Assembly (NCBI RefSeq): GCF_026965535.1
Contig: NZ_CP114039.1
Coordinates: 7,688,001-7,752,000 of the forward strand
From: Corallococcus sp. NCRR
GTDB taxonomy: Bacteria > Myxococcota > Myxococcia > Myxococcales > Myxococcaceae
Length of the DNA: 64,000 bases
Direction of reading: 5' to 3'
A program made the position numbers and the translations under genes. Positions 61,347 through 64,000 of the stretch are shown here, piece after piece. Below the pieces are notes generated by a model. It saw only the letters and a program-made list of their open reading frames with translations. It was not told the DNA's origin and did no database searches. How positions within the stretch are numbered: position 1 is the stretch's first letter; each line of letters begins with the position of its first letter.

Positions 61347-62342
61347 GTGAACTCCTTGGAATCATTCCAAACCATCGGCAGCCCCGTCATGTGGGGCGGC
61401 TTCATCGCATTTGTCATCGCGATGCTCGCGCTGGACCTGGGTGTGTTCCACCGCAAGGCGCACACCGTCAGCTTCAAGGAGGCCGCTGGCTGGAGCGCGG
61501 TGTGGGTGAGCCTGTCGTTGGCGTTCAACGGCTTCCTGTGGTGGCGCTACGGCGCCGGGCCGGGCATGGAGTTCCTCACCGGCTACCTCATCGAGAAGTC
61601 GCTCTCCGTCGACAACATCTTCGTCTTCGTCGTCATCTTCTCCACGATGAAGGTCCCGGCCCTCTACCAGCACCGGGTCCTCTTCTGGGGCATCCTGAGC
61701 GCGCTGGTGCTGCGCGCGGCGATGATCTTCGCGGGCGTGGCGATGCTGGAGCGCTTCCACTGGCTCATCTACGTCTTCGGCGCCTTCCTGATCATCACGG
61801 GCGTGAAGCTCTTCATCCAGCGCAACCACGAGGAGCACCCGGAGGACGGCTGGCTGATGCGCACCGCCCGCCGGGTCATCCCCTCCACGCCGCACTTCGA
61901 CGGGCAGCACTTCCTCACGGTGGAGAACGGCCGCAAGCTGGCGACGCCGCTGCTCATGGCGCTGATGCTGGTGGAGGCGTCCGACGTGCTCTTCGCGCTG
62001 GACTCCATCCCCGCCATCTTCGCGGTGACGCGCGACCCGTTCATCGTCTTCACGTCGAACATCTTCGCCATCCTCGGCCTGCGCTCGCTCTTCTTCCTGA
62101 TGGCCGGCGCGATGGAGAAGTTCACCTACCTGAAGGTCGGCCTGTCCGGCGTGCTCGTCTTCGTGGGCGCGAAGATGGCGCTGGTGGACGTGGTGCACCT
62201 GTCCCCGGCCATCTCCCTGGGCGTCATCGCGCTGGTGCTGGGCGCCAGCATCGTGGCCTCGCTGGTGAAGGCGAAGAACACGCCGCCGCACGCGCCCGGC
62301 AGAGAGAACGCGCCGGACGCCCCGGCGCCCGCGAAGAGCTGA
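61347..62342 (+). CDS. TerC/Alx family membrane protein
   Basis: A 331-residue inner-membrane protein with about nine helices. Motifs are WGGFIAFVIAMLALDLGVFH, YLIEKSLSVDNIFVF, VEASDVLFALDSIPAIFAVT and SNIFAILGLRSLFF, those of TerC/Alx, linked to tellurite resistance and to manganese export or metal loading of secreted proteins. GTG 61347 gives the usual eight residues before IG-x-P-(L/V)-W. ATG 61389 would remove them. The C-terminus is polar. A strong terminator follows at 62400. Confidence 0.88.
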   Translation: MNSLESFQTIGSPVMWGGFIAFVIAMLALDLGVFHRKAHTVSFKEAAGWSAVWVSLSLAFNGFLWWRYGAGPGMEFLTGYLIEKSLSVDNIFVFVVIFSTMKVPALYQHRVLFWGILSALVLRAAMIFAGVAMLERFHWLIYVFGAFLIITGVKLFIQRNHEEHPEDGWLMRTARRVIPSTPHFDGQHFLTVENGRKLATPLLMALMLVEASDVLFALDSIPAIFAVTRDPFIVFTSNIFAILGLRSLFFLMAGAMEKFTYLKVGLSGVLVFVGAKMALVDVVHLSPAISLGVIALVLGASIVASLVKAKNTPPHAPGRENAPDAPAPAKS

Positions 62343-62399
62343 CGCTCTCGCGTCACTAAAATTTTCCGGCTGTGGGTCCCATGGGGTGTGGGGCTCCGG

Positions 62400-62442
62400 G
62401 CCCGGGCCTCCGAAGTGCATGGGGGCTCGGGCCTCTTTTTTT
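62400..62442 (+). terminator. Rho-independent terminator of the TerC gene
   Basis: GCCCGGGCCTCC (62400-62411) pairs with GGGGGCTCGGGC (62421-62432), 12 bp with two G-U, and is followed by CTC and seven T. Confidence 0.88.
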
Positions 62443-62529
62443 CCCTCTCAAGAACGTCAGCGATTCCAATGCCATAGGCCTTGCCACACCGCGTCTATCG
62501 GCTTTTAAAGGCTTTCCTGCCCTGGAGGC

Positions 62530-62557
62530 TTGACCAAATCTAGCTTGTCTATACAGT
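62530..62557 (+). promoter_or_regulatory. Possible promoter of the lanthipeptide precursor gene
   Basis: TTGACC (62530-62535) is followed by TATACA (62550-62555, 14-base spacing) or TACAGT (62552-62557, 16-base spacing), in the AT-richest part of the gap before the precursor. Spacing is short for sigma-70, so this is a weak call. The rest of 62443-62610 shows nothing else. Confidence 0.35.
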
Positions 62558-62610
62558 TGTCTCGCTTCACGAGAAAGCAGCCATTCACCCCCGTACCCAA
62601 GGAGATAGCC

Positions 62611-62751
62611 ATGAAGAAGGTTCTCGAGCTTCAGAAGCTGCCCGTTGAGGAGACCACCGCGGTCAACGCCAGCGGCAGCAGCGTGGCGTGTATCATCATT
62701 GGCGACGTTGGCGCTGGCGACAGCGGCTGCAGCGTTGGCTGTGGCGCCTAG
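62611..62751 (+). CDS. Class III lanthipeptide precursor (two labionin-type motifs)
   Basis: A 46-residue peptide. ATG 62611 has AAGGAG six bases upstream. The leader carries VLELQKLPVEE (residues 4-14), the class III recognition motif close to the consensus (I/L)-x-L-Q. The core includes two S-x2-S-x2-C units: SGSSVAC (21-27) and SGCSVGC (38-44), joined by IIIGDVGAGD. The extra Cys40 sits inside the second unit. S-x2-S-x2-C is the SapB/labyrinthopeptin pattern for (methyl)lanthionine or labionin. A LanKC gene follows after the hairpin pair at 62790-62861. Confidence 0.9.
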   Translation: MKKVLELQKLPVEETTAVNASGSSVACIIIGDVGAGDSGCSVGCGA

Positions 62752-62789
62752 CCGTCTCTGATCACCCAGGTTCGGAAGGCACTCACTTC

Positions 62790-62861
62790 CATCCGCTTCG
62801 CAAGCGGATGCCTTGGGTGGTGGCCACCAGTTCCCGCCTGTCCGCGCAGGAGCTGGTGGCC
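62790..62861 (+). terminator. Two stacked hairpins between precursor and synthetase, possible attenuator
   Basis: A 9-bp hairpin CATCCGCTT/AAGCGGATG (62790-62810, loop CGC) is followed by a larger one: GGCCACCAG (62822-62830) with CTGGTGGCC (62853-62861), enclosing CCTG/CAGG. Neither has a T-run. They could stabilise the abundant precursor mRNA and lower expression of the synthetase. Confidence 0.6.
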
Positions 62862-62899
62862 GAAGTTGCTTTGGGACTTCGTCACGCGGTGCCAGCGAT

Positions 62900-64000
62900 G
62901 TGGGGGACTTCTTGGAAGAGTTTTCGTTCTACACCCTGACCCACCCGGACTACTTCGAGACCCTGAGCCGCTTCCCGGTCTCCCAGACATACCCAGGACT
63001 GCTCAAGTCGCTCCTGCCCCCGGACTGGTCGATCTCCTCATTCGACGTCTTCCTCAAGGCAAGCTTTGAGCGCGCGGTCCTGACGCCGCAAGGCTTCAAG
63101 ATCCACGTCTCTTCTTCGGTGGCGGATGCGGAAACCGTCCTGCGGCGGGTCGTGCCGGAGTGCGTGCGCGCGGGAGTGACGTTCAAGATCGTCGCGGACC
63201 CCTTCCTGCTCCGCTTCCTGAACTCGAAGCGCTACTCGCGGGGCGGCTCGGGCAAGTTCGTGACCATCTACCCGCCTGACGAGCCCACGTTCCGCACGCT
63301 CATCGAAGCGATCCACCAGGCCACGAAGGACCTCAAGGGCCCCTACGTCCTGTCCGACAAACGCTACCGGGACAGCAAGCTGGTCTTCTACCGGTACGGT
63401 GGCTTCCAGCGGATGTACGAACAGCGCACCGATGGCATGAAGACCCTGATGATCCGCAAGCCAGACAACACGTGGGTGGCGGATGACAGGCTTCCCTATT
63501 TCAACCTCCCCTCGTGGGTCCAGGATCCCTTCCCCGAAGAGGAAGCGGGGCCGGGGAGTGACAGCGAACTCCTGAATGGCCGCTATGATGTTCAGGGAGC
63601 GTTTACCTTCACTAACACCGGTGGGGTGTACAAGGCGCTCGACCGCACCACCGGCCAGACCGTCGTCCTCAAGGAAGCGCGCCCCTATACCGAGGCCTGG
63701 ATGGGCGGGGACCGCACGGTCGACGCCATCGTCGCGCTCCGGCAGGAGCACGACATCCTGCAACGCCTTGGGGGCCTGCCCTGTGTCCCGCAGGTCGTCG
63801 AGCTCTTCCAGGAGTGGGAGCACACCTTCCTGGTCACGACGTTCTTCGAGGGCGTGTCCCTGGCCTCGCTGCGGGCGAGCGACGACTTCATTGTCATGAC
63901 GAACATGGATGATCCCGAGCGGATCACCCGGTTCTGCACGGAGTGGCGGGAGCTGGCGTTGCGCCTGCTCGACGCGGTGGAGTCCATCCACGCGCGCGGG
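62900..64000 (+). CDS. Class III lanthipeptide synthetase LanKC, N-terminal part (cut by window edge)
   Basis: The frame from GTG 62900 is open for 367 codons to the window end. It begins with FYTLTHPDYFETLSRF, then GFKIHVSS, LLRFLNSKRYSRGGSGKFVT, YVLSDKRYRDSKLVFYRYGG (lyase-like domain of LanKC) and from about residue 225 the kinase: LNGRYDVQGAFTFTNTGGVY and VVLKEARP (catalytic Lys). The kinase active site and the C-terminal cyclase lie outside. No ATG is in frame near the domain start, and the ribosome site of the GTG is weak, so the exact start is uncertain. It would phosphorylate, dehydrate and cyclise the 62611 peptide. Confidence 0.9.
   Translation, partial: MGDFLEEFSFYTLTHPDYFETLSRFPVSQTYPGLLKSLLPPDWSISSFDVFLKASFERAVLTPQGFKIHVSSSVADAETVLRRVVPECVRAGVTFKIVADPFLLRFLNSKRYSRGGSGKFVTIYPPDEPTFRTLIEAIHQATKDLKGPYVLSDKRYRDSKLVFYRYGGFQRMYEQRTDGMKTLMIRKPDNTWVADDRLPYFNLPSWVQDPFPEEEAGPGSDSELLNGRYDVQGAFTFTNTGGVYKALDRTTGQTVVLKEARPYTEAWMGGDRTVDAIVALRQEHDILQRLGGLPCVPQVVELFQEWEHTFLVTTFFEGVSLASLRASDDFIVMTNMDDPERITRFCTEWRELALRLLDAVESIHARG

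Noticed and set aside
62688..62939. Open frame between precursor and LanKC with an ATG-rich start
   Set aside because: It spans the two hairpins and runs into LanKC out of frame. The product has no lanthipeptide or synthetase features.

Overview
The window comes from a high-GC (about 70%) Gram-negative bacterium, most likely a myxobacterium of the Corallococcus/Myxococcus type. The signs are many lipoproteins with MopE-type metal-binding repeats, FHA histidine kinases and giant Ser/Thr kinases, TIIR-style toxin/immunity lipoproteins, RiPP and phosphopantetheinyl-transferase genes, and frequent GTG/TTG starts with 1-4 bp start/stop overlaps. No rRNA, CRISPR array, insertion sequence or phage gene was seen. 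One tRNA (Arg-CCT) is present.

Layout. 1-5.6 kb: a partial membrane alpha/beta hydrolase, a membrane protein with a tetraheme cytochrome c, two overlapping short-chain dehydrogenases, and a saccharopine-dehydrogenase-like gene with its TetR regulator and a perfect palindromic operator. 5.9-12.9 kb: secreted repeat lipoproteins (a 7xRCC1 / 8xMopE / 7xkelch protein and a second MopE lipoprotein) and a P-loop NTPase. 13-17 kb: a secreted hydrolase, a two-component system and a SitA/SitI-like toxin-immunity pair. 17-25.5 kb: LysR/GST, a SelW-like gene with an in-frame UGA, a DUF6210 pair, an APC permease, a DEAD-box helicase, a degraded LysR/MBL divergent pair and two small Cys-rich lipoproteins.

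25.6-42.9 kb is the most notable locus, a TOMM/azol(in)e RiPP cluster. The operon YcaO cyclodehydratase - B12 radical SAM - amidohydrolase - SagB dehydrogenase (29814-36531) runs head-on into an operon on the other strand: FHA-GAF histidine kinase - kinase/cyclase-like/ATPase/TPR giant - NHLP-type precursor peptide ending in CCGSPCC (42858-36550). The precursor ATG follows the kinase stop by one base. A sedolisin (S53) protease with a DUF3592 protein is divergent from the operon, and an MBL hydrolase lies beyond it.

42.9-48.8 kb: cysDNC sulfate activation, a type II thioesterase overlapping an Sfp-type PPTase, and an APP1-domain (DUF2183) protein. 48.9-53.2 kb: a four-gene exopolysaccharide operon (GT2 synthase, membrane-fusion-like protein, coiled-coil periplasmic protein, lipoprotein-like protein). 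53.3-58.0 kb: a urate/ureide degradation operon (FAD monooxygenase candidate urate hydroxylase, allantoinase, allantoicase, OHCU decarboxylase, HIU hydrolase), followed convergently by an MBL-Rieske fusion enzyme. 59.9-62.4 kb: a lipoprotein with a Pro/Thr linker and a TerC membrane protein. 62.5-64.0 kb: the start of a class III lanthipeptide cluster, with a 46-aa precursor carrying two S-x2-S-x2-C motifs, a hairpin spacer and a LanKC synthetase cut by the window end.
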